Virus record (IMG/VR): IMGVR_UViG_3300046092_000062
Coordinates: 187,866 to 251,865 of that record
Source: a virus
DNA length: 64,000 nt
Strand: one strand, 5' to 3'
A program made the translations under genes and the position numbers. The notes beneath the pieces were generated by a model that searched no databases, was not told where the DNA came from, and saw nothing but the letters and a program-made list of their open reading frames with translations. Position 1 is the stretch's first letter, and every line of letters begins with the position of its first letter. Below are positions 45,894 through 53,063 of this stretch, in pieces.

Positions 45894-45990
45894 CAGATAC
45901 CAAAATATCCGTTTACCTTTTGCGGAAGATATGTTACAATGGCTGCAAGAGACATATCCGTTTTCTAATTATCACGTGGTGGAGCAATGA
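45877..45990 (+). CDS. Hypothetical peptide, 37 residues
   Basis: MKYITNRYQNIRLPFAEDML then QWLQETYPFSNYHVVEQ. It overlaps the zinc-ribbon gene by 17 bases and the next gene by four. Its end does not carry an LRW tail. Short, so uncertain. Confidence 0.45.
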   Translation: MKYITNRYQNIRLPFAEDMLQWLQETYPFSNYHVVEQ

Positions 45991-46097
45991 TGGTACCAGT
46001 AAGTTACATGGTAGGTTGGATGTTGTGGACTGCAATATGTTTTTGGTTAGTTGGGTATTTCACTGGCAAAGCAGATGCCAAAAGGAAACGTAGATGA
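45987..46097 (+). CDS. Small membrane peptide, 36 residues
   Basis: One transmembrane helix (VSYMVGWMLWTAICFWLVGY) followed by a positive tail (KADAKRKRR), so the N-terminus is probably outside. ATGA overlaps on both sides. Function unknown. Confidence 0.55.
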   Translation: MMVPVSYMVGWMLWTAICFWLVGYFTGKADAKRKRR

Positions 46098-46387
46098 GTG
46101 AACAAACATTTTTTAAAATCCGTCATAAAAAGACAGGACGTTACAGCAAGGGCGGCGTCTATGTTAACGCAGATGGCAACAACAGCTATTGGGTCGAAAA
46201 AGGCGGCAAGACTTGGGACACCTTAGGTAAACTTCGCGCACACATTACTAGTCATATTGGCAAGTACAGTGGCGCCACAGACATGAGCGAGTGGCAAGTA
46301 ATTGAATATCGTTGCGTTCCTACTGATTACAAGATGGTACACGAAATCGTCAAGCCAGAAAAACTTATCGAGATGTTGAAAGCATAA
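46094..46387 (+). CDS. Conserved phage protein, 97 residues
   Basis: FFKIRHKKTGRYSKGGVYVN and KTWDTLGKLRAHITSHIGKY: a motif pair (F-x-I-R-x-x-x-T-G-x-Y-x-x-G ... G-K-x-W-x-x-x-G-x-L-x-x-H) that I recall from short phage proteins. Basic and soluble, possibly RNA- or ribosome-binding; no proof. Confidence 0.7.
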   Translation: MSEQTFFKIRHKKTGRYSKGGVYVNADGNNSYWVEKGGKTWDTLGKLRAHITSHIGKYSGATDMSEWQVIEYRCVPTDYKMVHEIVKPEKLIEMLKA

Positions 46388-46388
46388 C

Positions 46389-46649
46389 ATGGCAACTAAA
46401 GAAATTCCAGTACACAAAGATAAACTAGGGCGTGACATTACACTCGGTGACTGTGTTGCAGTAGCGCATCACAACGGCATGGAAGTTGCTAAGGTTGTTA
46501 AAATCAACCCCAAGATGGTTAAGGTTGAAATCCTTAACGTGGAAAAGCGCACATGGTACAGCGGCGAACACAACAAGTACGGCGTACAGATGGTAGTGAT
46601 TGATAGCCAAGAAGTTACTATGTACCTGCTAAGAGGCAACAATGGCTAA
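46389..46649 (+). CDS. KOW/SH3-like small protein
   Basis: 86 residues: DKLGRDITLGDCVAVAHHNG, MEVAKVVKINPKMVKVEILN. G-D-x-V ... V-A-K-V-V-K-I ... M-V-K-V resembles a KOW-type barrel. AACATGG start one base after the previous stop. Function unknown. Confidence 0.65.
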   Translation: MATKEIPVHKDKLGRDITLGDCVAVAHHNGMEVAKVVKINPKMVKVEILNVEKRTWYSGEHNKYGVQMVVIDSQEVTMYLLRGNNG

Positions 46650-46878
46650 TTACGCAGAATACTTTGCAGCACGTGACGCAGACCTGCTTAAGCCCAAATA
46701 CAATTACGGCGATAGAGTGTTTGGTCACTGGAACAAGATCCCATTCATTGCAATGGTAGTCCGAGAAGAAAACAAGCAGGTTCTAGTACATACAGATTTG
46801 CCAATTAGATTCGAAGAAGCTAATCACAGTATCCTGCGTTTGTCGCGCACTCATGTCACACTGTTAAAGGAGATGTAG
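46642..46878 (+). CDS. KOW/SH3-like small protein
   Basis: 78 residues: KYNYGDRVFGHWNKIPFIAM then VVREENKQVLVHTDLPI, ending RLSRTHVTLLKEM. Similar strand pattern to the preceding protein, so possibly a distant paralogue. Its last codons include AAAGGAGATG, a ribosome-binding site for the next gene. Confidence 0.65.
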   Translation: MANYAEYFAARDADLLKPKYNYGDRVFGHWNKIPFIAMVVREENKQVLVHTDLPIRFEEANHSILRLSRTHVTLLKEM

Positions 46879-46879
46879 C

Positions 46880-47029
46880 ATGAATTTTAGATCATGGTGC
46901 CAGGAAAAATGGTATGAGCATCAAGCAGAGCTAGAAAGCTACGGGCAAGCATTGCCATATACTGCACAGGAATATTTTGCCAAGTACAAATACTGGTTTA
47001 AACGTGAATATCAACATCAAGTAAAATGA
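46880..47029 (+). CDS. Small conserved phage protein MNFRSWC
   Basis: 49 residues: MNFRSWCQEKWYEHQAELES then YFAKYKYWFKREYQHQVK. I recall the pattern W-x-x-H ... Y-T-x-x-E-Y-F-x-K-Y-K-x-W-x-K-R-E-Y from short proteins of large phages. Helical, basic C-terminus; function unknown. ATGA overlap with the next gene. Confidence 0.7.
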   Translation: MNFRSWCQEKWYEHQAELESYGQALPYTAQEYFAKYKYWFKREYQHQVK

Positions 47030-47508
47030 CTAAGAAAATCTATTACGAAAAAGTCGGGAGCAGGTACAAGCCAGTACATGAGTACGATAGCGATCTAATG
47101 GATGCTTTTCCAAAAGGGGTACATCTTGTTATTTGCCACCCTGGCGGGGTTAGTCGTAGATACAATATCGATCCCAACTATGCTGCAATGATTGCAGCAG
47201 GACGATTAGCTGAAGATGCAATTAGCAGTGCTATTGTTGCTGCTACAGACCTGCGTATGCAAAAACAAACCCAAAGCAAGACACCGCTAACTCCTAGTCA
47301 GAAGGCAGCATGGGATAATCTAGTTGCTGAGTTTGGGGATAGTGCAAAGACATTGGAATGGCCTAGTGCCCGTGAAGCCTGTGAAGATGCAGTTAAAATC
47401 ATGACCCGGGAAGCAGAGAACCTAATGCAGCATGAAAGTGTGCGTCAGGCATACGAGCACTTTCAAATGGTATGCAACCTAACGAAAGAACACAATGGCA
47501 ACAGTTGA
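47026..47508 (+). CDS. Conserved phage protein, 160 residues
   Basis: MTKKIYYEKVGSRYKPVHEY then DAFPKGVHLVICHPGGVSRR, with helices AAMIAAGRLAEDAISSAIV and a long C-terminal helical region. Conserved in large phages as I recall it; function unknown. Overlaps the last gene of the operon by 14 bases. Confidence 0.7.
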   Translation: MTKKIYYEKVGSRYKPVHEYDSDLMDAFPKGVHLVICHPGGVSRRYNIDPNYAAMIAAGRLAEDAISSAIVAATDLRMQKQTQSKTPLTPSQKAAWDNLVAEFGDSAKTLEWPSAREACEDAVKIMTREAENLMQHESVRQAYEHFQMVCNLTKEHNGNS

Positions 47509-47716
47509 AACTTATGTAGAAGTTGACGTGGACTTAACTGACTTTGATACATACGATCTAATTGAAGAATTAGAAAAGCGTGGCAAAGGCTTTGAAGTTG
47601 ACAGCAATACACCATCAGAGTTAGTTACAAAGATTTACGAACTACGCCGTACTGGGCGAGATTATCAACGCGAGCTAGATGAGTTGATTTACGTGGCAAT
47701 TGGTCGCATAGCTTAA
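47495..47716 (+). CDS. Small acidic phage protein, 73 residues
   Basis: VETYVEVDVDLTDFDTYDLI is a strand-helix with many Asp, then EELEKRG and RRTGRDYQRELDELIYVAIG. I recall the V-x-V-D-V-x-L-x-D-F-x-x-x-D-L motif from other large phages. Last plus-strand gene before the minus-strand pair. Confidence 0.7.
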   Translation: MATVETYVEVDVDLTDFDTYDLIEELEKRGKGFEVDSNTPSELVTKIYELRRTGRDYQRELDELIYVAIGRIA

Positions 47717-47720
47717 AAGA

Positions 47721-47760
47721 ATATGCGCCAACACTAGTTGGATGTAGTGTTAGCGCATAT
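47721..47760 (-). terminator. Long hairpin between convergent operons
   Basis: ATATGCGC-C-AACACTA pairs with TAGTGTT-A-GCGCATAT around an eight-base loop, 15 pairs with one mismatch. On the minus strand it is followed by TTCTTTT, so it best serves the PhoH operon; plus-strand RNA would also fold but lacks a T-run. Confidence 0.75.
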
Positions 47761-47789
47761 AAGCGGATAAGGTTAGTAAGTAACTATAC

Positions 47790-48581
47790 TCATACCTCCT
47801 TATAGATCTTCAATATCTCGAGAACAGCAGGATGTCGCATAATATCCTTGCCTGTGAATTCCACTCCGCTGACGTATTTGCAATTACGGTAATCATCAAC
47901 TAGACGTTTAAAGTCTAGTAAGCCGTTATCTGCTTCTTTACGGTCTGCTTGGCGTGTGTCACCTGTAACTACAATTTTGGAACCTTCACCGAGGCGTGTT
48001 AGCAGCATCTTCATCTGCGATGGTGTGGCGTTTTGCATTTCGTCTGCAATAATCCAACTATTTTTAAAGGTACGTCCTCTCATATATGCTAGTGGAGAGA
48101 TCTCAATTTGTTTTTCTTCTAGCATTTTTGTGACTTCAATTGGTCTATAGTATTCTTCGATGTAATCTAAAATAGGTCTAGTCCATGGTGCCATTTTTGC
48201 ATTAAGGTCGCCTGGTAGGAACCCGTGCTGCTCATCATCAACTCCGACGGCTGGTCGAGTGATAACGATCTTGGAACATTCGCCAGCTCTAAATGCTTTT
48301 AGTGCCGCTAATACGGCTAGCATTGTTTTACCAGTACCTGCTGGGCCAGTGGCGAATAGAATAATTCTTTGGGGATCTGTTAATAGATCAATGTAGTCTT
48401 CTTGTGCTAAAGACTTTGGGGAAAGGTTAATTGGTCTTTGTTTTTGGGGACGATATGTATCGATGTTAATGGTGTTATCGTTGCGATTGTTTGATTGGGT
48501 GATTGCTGGTTGAGCATTTGATGCTCGGCCTTTACGCTGTTTAGACAAATGTGCCTCCTTGGGGTGCGTGAATTTTTCCAT
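47790..48581 (-). CDS. phoH: PhoH-like ATPase
   Basis: 263 residues from ATG 48581. Walker A GPAGTGKT (79-86), Walker B WIIADEMQNA, and the sensor region VVTGDTRQ match PhoH, a P-loop ATPase related to helicases, very common in phages. The first 55 residues are basic and disordered. The frame extends to 48644, but ATG 48581 lies after a late-type box and is preferred. Cellular role in phage infection is not established. Confidence 0.9.
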   Translation of the reverse strand: MEKFTHPKEAHLSKQRKGRASNAQPAITQSNNRNDNTINIDTYRPQKQRPINLSPKSLAQEDYIDLLTDPQRIILFATGPAGTGKTMLAVLAALKAFRAGECSKIVITRPAVGVDDEQHGFLPGDLNAKMAPWTRPILDYIEEYYRPIEVTKMLEEKQIEISPLAYMRGRTFKNSWIIADEMQNATPSQMKMLLTRLGEGSKIVVTGDTRQADRKEADNGLLDFKRLVDDYRNCKYVSGVEFTGKDIMRHPAVLEILKIYKEV

Positions 48582-48625
48582 TTTACTGTGGATCAGTAAA
48601 ACAGTCTGTCCACGCAAATATTTAC
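48582..48625 (-). promoter_or_regulatory. Late-like box and hairpin before PhoH
   Basis: On the minus strand CGTAAATAT (about 48626-48618) fits the late box. TTTACTG...CAGTAAA (48582-48600) can pair just before the ATG and may limit translation. Confidence 0.5.
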
Positions 48626-48682
48626 GGAGGTTGCCCCAGACCAATTAACAGGGTTTATAACTTTTGGTGACCGGCATAAGTA

Positions 48683-49222
48683 TTAAGCTGTGCGCGATAC
48701 TTTCCACTCTGCATATAAGCGATTCTGCGTATCCCATCTACATTCTACTAAGCGGCAATTAAACAAGTCTGCTAACCGCACATGCTCCTCAACACTCCAT
48801 GGATAGAAATCTATGTCGTTACATTCTGTGTTACCATGATCTTTGCGCCCAGGATTGCAACGCCAATAAATCCTAGCTTCGCTTTTAAGCAACCCAAGCA
48901 CTATAGCAATTTGATCTTCGATGTTTTTCCTATCGCCAAAGTTAATTGACCCCAAACAAAACGCAACATCAAACGGTGCAGGGGTGTGGTACTCTTCTAG
49001 TGTGCATTTAACATCAGCTTGGTCAAATGCTGGATCAATACCCACTAGATCGGGGATGTGTCCTTTAAACGGATTCATTCCGCAGCCCACATCAAGTACA
49101 CGCTCACCTGGCTTAATTTTGTCCACTAAGGCCCACCCAGTGTAAGTATATTGATCAAGAGTGCGATCGCGCTTTGCCCATACGTTGGCAAAATAGTCAT
49201 TAAGGTAAGGTTGATTAATCAT
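48683..49222 (-). CDS. Class I SAM-dependent methyltransferase
   Basis: 179 residues. ERVLDVGCGMNPFKGHIPDL holds motif I (V-L-D-V-G-C-G), then VGIDPAFDQADV gives the acidic loop and PFDVAFCLGSINFGD the motif IV region. No DNA-methylase D/N-P-P-Y motif, so the substrate is probably a small molecule, sugar or lipid rather than DNA. It shares an upstream palindromic late box with the divergent sulfotransferase gene. Confidence 0.8.
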   Translation of the reverse strand: MINQPYLNDYFANVWAKRDRTLDQYTYTGWALVDKIKPGERVLDVGCGMNPFKGHIPDLVGIDPAFDQADVKCTLEEYHTPAPFDVAFCLGSINFGDRKNIEDQIAIVLGLLKSEARIYWRCNPGRKDHGNTECNDIDFYPWSVEEHVRLADLFNCRLVECRWDTQNRLYAEWKVSRTA

Positions 49223-49241
49223 ATAAAATTGTCTACAATGT

Positions 49242-49253
49242 GTATTTAAATAC
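49242..49253. promoter_or_regulatory. Palindromic late-like box, divergent
   Basis: GTATTTAAATAC reads as TTAAATAC on both strands. It can serve the methyltransferase (minus) and the sulfotransferase (plus). The plus-strand ATG at 49255 lies so close that its transcript would be nearly leaderless. Confidence 0.6.
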
Positions 49254-49254
49254 T

Positions 49255-49830
49255 ATGCTACCAAATCGAATATTTTTTACCGGAGTGCCCGGAAGCCGCT
49301 GGAGCGGCATTGCACAATTACTAGAAACACTGCCAGAATTCAATACACAGGATCGTAATAGAGATCGGGTATTCACACATGCAAAATATGGAGGGCATTG
49401 TGGCGCATACTTCGGGCCCGGTATGGAACTCGAAGATCGATTAGATGCTGACTACATTGACAGCGCATGGGCAAAAGAGGGTGGTACTAAGATTGTAAAG
49501 AGCCACAATTGGGCATACAAGCTGCATGACGTAAAAGCGGCATTTCCCGATGATTGGATCATGCTAGTCTACCGCCCCGATATGTCTAGTTATACTTGGT
49601 GGCACGAAGCAGGCGGATTTGATATTGAGTACCCTGACTACAGTTGGTACCGGGACAGTCCAACTATGTTACACGAGATTGGCATTCAAAATAAAAAGAT
49701 ACTGGAGTTTGCACACCAGCATGATGCAACCTGGAACTACTTTAATGATGCGTGGATCAAAAATAATTTTGGTCACGAAGTACAATTAACTAAACAATGG
49801 AGCGACATACTAGTCACAATTATCAAATGA
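49255..49830 (+). CDS. Sulfotransferase-like protein
   Basis: 191 residues. RIFFTGVPGSRWSGIAQLLE has the position and shape of the 5'-phosphosulfate loop of PAPS sulfotransferases; GGTKIVKSHNWAY and WIMLVYRPDMSSYTWW resemble the K-S-H and the 3'-phosphate-binding segment. It may sulfate a surface sugar or lipid. ATG 49255 is preferred to GTG 49240, which would run through the late box. ATGA overlap with TctC. Confidence 0.7.
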   Translation: MLPNRIFFTGVPGSRWSGIAQLLETLPEFNTQDRNRDRVFTHAKYGGHCGAYFGPGMELEDRLDADYIDSAWAKEGGTKIVKSHNWAYKLHDVKAAFPDDWIMLVYRPDMSSYTWWHEAGGFDIEYPDYSWYRDSPTMLHEIGIQNKKILEFAHQHDATWNYFNDAWIKNNFGHEVQLTKQWSDILVTIIK

Positions 49831-50789
49831 AAAAATTACTAATTACCCTTTTATTAATTCCCATCTTAGCATTTGCATGGGAACCCACTAAGCCAATTAC
49901 GGTTATCATTGGCAACCAGCCTGGCTCGGGAAACGAAGTTGGATTCCGTGCAATCAGCGCCGTAGTTAACAAGACCAATCCCGCAGTGTTTGTCATTGAA
50001 CTTAAACCGGGTGCAGACAGTGTTGTAGCTATGAACGCTTTGTATAACGCCAAGCCCGATGGGCACACGATTGCTATCCCTAGCTACATGAGCACCTATG
50101 TAACCAATGACATTTGGCAAAAAGATATTAAACAATTTCAATACAACAGTTTCACTACTGCATTTGGGATGGGCAAAAGCCCATTAGCTATTGTTGCTAA
50201 TCCCAAGAGCAAGATTAATACGCCTGCGGAACTTGCCAAGTTAGTTAAGGAAACTGATAAACCAATTACGTTTGCTATCGGTGGCGGAGCGCATAGAATG
50301 GCTTACGAGTTCTTTATGATGAAAGCCAATGGTAACAAAGAACAAGTTAAATTTACACAATTCCCTGGACCGTTGCAGGCAGTTACAGCAGTTGCCGGTG
50401 ATGGGGGCATGGAGTTTGGCATTATGCCCATTGCGATCGCTTTGCCATTGGTCCAAAGCGGGCATGTTAAAGTTATTGGCATCACTGGCGAAAAGCGCCT
50501 TGCTAACTTACCAGCGGCAGAGCCTATTCGAGTGGGAGGCAGTTACATTAACGTATTTGCAGCGTGGGCGCTCGCATTGCCCCCAAATACTCCTAAAGAG
50601 ATTGTGGACTGGTATTCTAAGAATTTTATACCTGCATTGCGTAGCCCGGAAATCAAGCAGTATTATGATGCTAACTTGATCTTTATTGACGACCGAGAAC
50701 TAACCCCTGCAGGTTTTAACAGAAACATTGAACATCTACGCAGCGTATTCATCCCGCTGAGCCAACAAGTCAACCTCTTAGCCAATTGA
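49827..50789 (+). CDS. TctC/Bug-family periplasmic solute-binding protein
   Basis: 320 residues, the family's normal size. Signal peptide MKKLLITLLLIPILAFA before WEPTKPI, then the family's first strand and glycine loop (ITVIIGNQPGSGNEVGFRAI), AKPDGHTIAIPS, and the typical SKINTPAELAKLVKE and IGGGAHRMAYEFFM segments. These proteins bind small carboxylates for tripartite transporters. No transporter membrane genes are nearby, so it would work with host components or as a scavenger. ATG 49827 is chosen; it overlaps the sulfotransferase stop. Confidence 0.88.
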   Translation: MKKLLITLLLIPILAFAWEPTKPITVIIGNQPGSGNEVGFRAISAVVNKTNPAVFVIELKPGADSVVAMNALYNAKPDGHTIAIPSYMSTYVTNDIWQKDIKQFQYNSFTTAFGMGKSPLAIVANPKSKINTPAELAKLVKETDKPITFAIGGGAHRMAYEFFMMKANGNKEQVKFTQFPGPLQAVTAVAGDGGMEFGIMPIAIALPLVQSGHVKVIGITGEKRLANLPAAEPIRVGGSYINVFAAWALALPPNTPKEIVDWYSKNFIPALRSPEIKQYYDANLIFIDDRELTPAGFNRNIEHLRSVFIPLSQQVNLLAN

Positions 50790-50790
50790 C

Positions 50791-50798
50791 ATAAATAC
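50791..50798 (+). promoter_or_regulatory. T4-late-like promoter
   Basis: ATAAATAC directly after the TctC stop, 20 bases before the ATG at 50818. Confidence 0.7.
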
Positions 50799-50817
50799 AC
50801 TAAAGCGGAATAAAACA

Positions 50818-51390
50818 ATGGCTCAGAGCATTAAAGATGTAATTAACAATACAAAAACACTGTCAATGACAGACAGTGCATTGGCTACCCTTATGGACTT
50901 TGAACGTGTAATCGACGAGTTAGACTTGTATGCGTTTAAAAACTGGAAGAACGGGGAGCTAGTAGAAGGCCCAATTTACGAAAAGTACTTTGTTACTTGC
51001 ACGTTTATGTGGCCACACAAATTTATGCCTGATCCACGTGCAGCAGAGCGCCTAGCAGAATACAACTGCGAAGTCTATTACAAGCGAGACACTCTGGAAT
51101 ATCCGATTAAAGTTAAAAACCCCAACGACTTTAAGCCTGGTACAAAGATGCCCAAGAAAGGCGAGAGCCCGGTTTGGTTAGTTAAGATTGTGATGCCTAA
51201 GACGCTTATGCAAGAAATCCATCAAGGTAGTTTGGAACTCGAGTCTGGTAGTATTGATATGGAAGACATTGAGCAAGCATACGAAACTGGTCAAGACGAT
51301 AAGATGTACAAGACCGGCAACGCAGAACAAGTAAATCCACAACAAGGAATGGGCAATGAACAACCAGCACCAGCAGCACCAGCAGCTTAA
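50818..51390 (+). CDS. Conserved T4-like phage protein, probably virion-related
   Basis: 190 residues. MAQSIKDVINNTKTLSMTDS, ALATLMDFERVIDELDLYAF and CTFMWPHKFMPDPRAAERLA resemble a conserved protein of T4-like marine phages as I recall it. The C-terminal tail is low-complexity (NEQPAPAAPAA). Late promoter directly upstream. Possibly structural; function unknown. Its end overlaps the next gene by 35 bases. Confidence 0.7.
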   Translation: MAQSIKDVINNTKTLSMTDSALATLMDFERVIDELDLYAFKNWKNGELVEGPIYEKYFVTCTFMWPHKFMPDPRAAERLAEYNCEVYYKRDTLEYPIKVKNPNDFKPGTKMPKKGESPVWLVKIVMPKTLMQEIHQGSLELESGSIDMEDIEQAYETGQDDKMYKTGNAEQVNPQQGMGNEQPAPAAPAA

Positions 51391-51922
51391 AGAGGGTCTA
51401 GAGTACGGCGATTTAAAGCGCCTTATTCACCCCGAGTTGCACATTGACGAATACAAGAGCAAGCTAGGGCGCGACGAAGATGTTGCAGTACTAAGTTTTA
51501 AACTTGCCACAAAAGAACCAGCAGAAGACCTAGTTAGCTTTTGCGAAAAAGGCTACGAGTGGGTAATTGACGCTGATGTTAGTAGCGGCGAATTAGATGA
51601 CGGCGCATACTTGGTATTTGTTGAATTAGAACGTGACTACGATCTTCCTAAGCATGTACACAAACTGTTACAAGACATGATGAACTTGACAGAGCAGAGC
51701 ATTGAAGATTGGCGTGTGCGTTACCGTTCAGACGAAACTGATCACGAAGCAACTGTTAACAGCATTGCCGACTTAGTTCCGTTATCTGCTAAATCATACA
51801 ATGAGCGTTACGGCAAAGAAGACATTGATAAAATGAAGGCCGCAGCAGGAGTTGAAGTAACTACTAAAGCTCCTAAGAACGATTTCACTGAATCTCTAAG
51901 AATCGCAGCAGGAATCCGCTAA
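51356..51922 (+). CDS. Late hypothetical protein, 188 residues
   Basis: Glutamine-rich start (NNQHQQHQQL), then EYGDLKRLIHPELHIDEYKS, a mixed domain and an end LRIAAGIR that is typical of virion protein tails I recall in T4-like phages. Overlapping start with the preceding late gene. Function unknown. Confidence 0.65.
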   Translation: MNNQHQQHQQLKEGLEYGDLKRLIHPELHIDEYKSKLGRDEDVAVLSFKLATKEPAEDLVSFCEKGYEWVIDADVSSGELDDGAYLVFVELERDYDLPKHVHKLLQDMMNLTEQSIEDWRVRYRSDETDHEATVNSIADLVPLSAKSYNERYGKEDIDKMKAAAGVEVTTKAPKNDFTESLRIAAGIR

Positions 51923-51931
51923 CCTATTTTG

Positions 51932-51973
51932 GCTCCTACTAGCTAAATACTGTAGCTATTTAGGAGCTTTTCA
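51932..51973 (+). promoter_or_regulatory. Late promoter inside a hairpin that covers the endolysin ribosome-binding site
   Basis: GCTCCTA (51932-51938) pairs with TAGGAGC (51961-51967) and TAGCT (51940-51944) with AGCTA (51954-51958); TTTTC follows. The late box CTAAATAC (51943-51950) lies in the loop, so late RNA starts near 51956 and lacks the outer 5' arm, freeing AGGAG before ATG 51974. This is the arrangement known for T4 lysozyme gene e. Confidence 0.75.
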
Positions 51974-52600
51974 ATGAGTTTAAACCTGTCGCTCGACCAA
52001 TTAAAACAAATCATTCCCGGTAACAAACACGTAGAGCATTGGCACGAAGCCTTGTGCGAAATCCTTCCGGACTACGATATTGACACACCCCAACGCCTTG
52101 CGGCATTCCTTGCACAATGCGCCCACGAAAGCGGCGGCTTCACTGCTATTAAAGAAAACTTAAACTATCGTCCTGCTACACTAGTGACATTGTTTAAGAA
52201 GTACTTTGACCTTGAAACTGCTACTCGCTATTGCGCCATGCCAGATAAGCAAGCTGCGATTGCTAACAGAATTTACGCTAACCGTATGGGCAATGGCCCT
52301 GAAGAATCAGGCGACGGCTATCGCTATTGCGGTCGTGGCTTGATCCAGTTAACTGGTAAAGACAACTATACCCGTTATGCACAAAGTCTTGAAATTGATG
52401 TAGAAGAAGCTAGCGAGCATTTAACTACATTCGAAGGTTGTGTACAAAGTGCAGCTTGGTTCTGGGAAGCTAATAACTTAAACCAGTGGGCTGACAAGGG
52501 CGATATCCTAACACTAACCAAGCGCATCAACGGTGGTACTATTGGTTTAGAAGATCGCATTAAGCATTACCAACACGCATTGCACGTACTAGGCGCTTAA
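51974..52600 (+). CDS. GH19-type endolysin
   Basis: 208 residues. CAHESGGFTAIKENLNYRP contains the catalytic Glu of glycoside hydrolase family 19 (H-E-S), and ESGDGYRYCGRGLIQLTG then KDNYTRYA the substrate-binding region with the second acid. It cleaves the glycan backbone of peptidoglycan for lysis. No signal peptide, so it needs a holin (candidate at 54851). Translation is probably limited to late transcripts by the hairpin upstream. Confidence 0.92.
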   Translation: MSLNLSLDQLKQIIPGNKHVEHWHEALCEILPDYDIDTPQRLAAFLAQCAHESGGFTAIKENLNYRPATLVTLFKKYFDLETATRYCAMPDKQAAIANRIYANRMGNGPEESGDGYRYCGRGLIQLTGKDNYTRYAQSLEIDVEEASEHLTTFEGCVQSAAWFWEANNLNQWADKGDILTLTKRINGGTIGLEDRIKHYQHALHVLGA

Positions 52601-52601
52601 C

Positions 52602-53063
52602 ATGTGGTTGCTACATTTCCTTCCTGACAGCTTTCTGCAATTTGTAGTTCACGCTATCTTAATTGCGGGTATCATTGGTACGTTCCTGAGTTTCTTTGTT
52701 GTTAACAGGATTCTTATGGCTCTGCCAATGTTGTCTAGTTATGTTAATGTGGCACAGCTTGTTAGTGCAATTACTTTGGCAGCAGGTGTTTACTTTGAAG
52801 GTGGGTATGCAGCGGAAACGCAATGGCGTGCCCGCGTTGCTGAAATGGAAGTTAAAGTGGCAGCAGCAGAAGCTGAAGCTAAAACTGCCAATGATAAACT
52901 AGCAAAGAAGAGTAAAGAAAAGGTTCGAGTGATTCGTGAGAAGGCTGTAGTGGTTAAACAATACATCACTCGTGAAGTTACCAAATATGATGCTACCTGC
53001 AAGATCCCAGAACCAGTAGTTAAGGCGCACAATGCAGCAGCGAAAAACGAGACAATTAAATGA
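52602..53063 (+). CDS. Inner-membrane spanin-like protein (Rz-like)
   Basis: 153 residues. Hydrophobic N-terminal segments (FVVHAILIAGIIGTFLSFFV; LVSAITLAAGVYFEGG) are followed by a long coiled coil (RVAEMEVKVAAAEAEAKTAN through KKSKEKVRVIREK) and an end with ATCKIPEPVVKAHNAA, typical of inner spanin subunits. Together with the lipoprotein at 53953 it would fuse the membranes at lysis. Position next to the endolysin supports this. Two rather than one hydrophobic segment is unusual. Confidence 0.7.
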   Translation: MWLLHFLPDSFLQFVVHAILIAGIIGTFLSFFVVNRILMALPMLSSYVNVAQLVSAITLAAGVYFEGGYAAETQWRARVAEMEVKVAAAEAEAKTANDKLAKKSKEKVRVIREKAVVVKQYITREVTKYDATCKIPEPVVKAHNAAAKNETIK

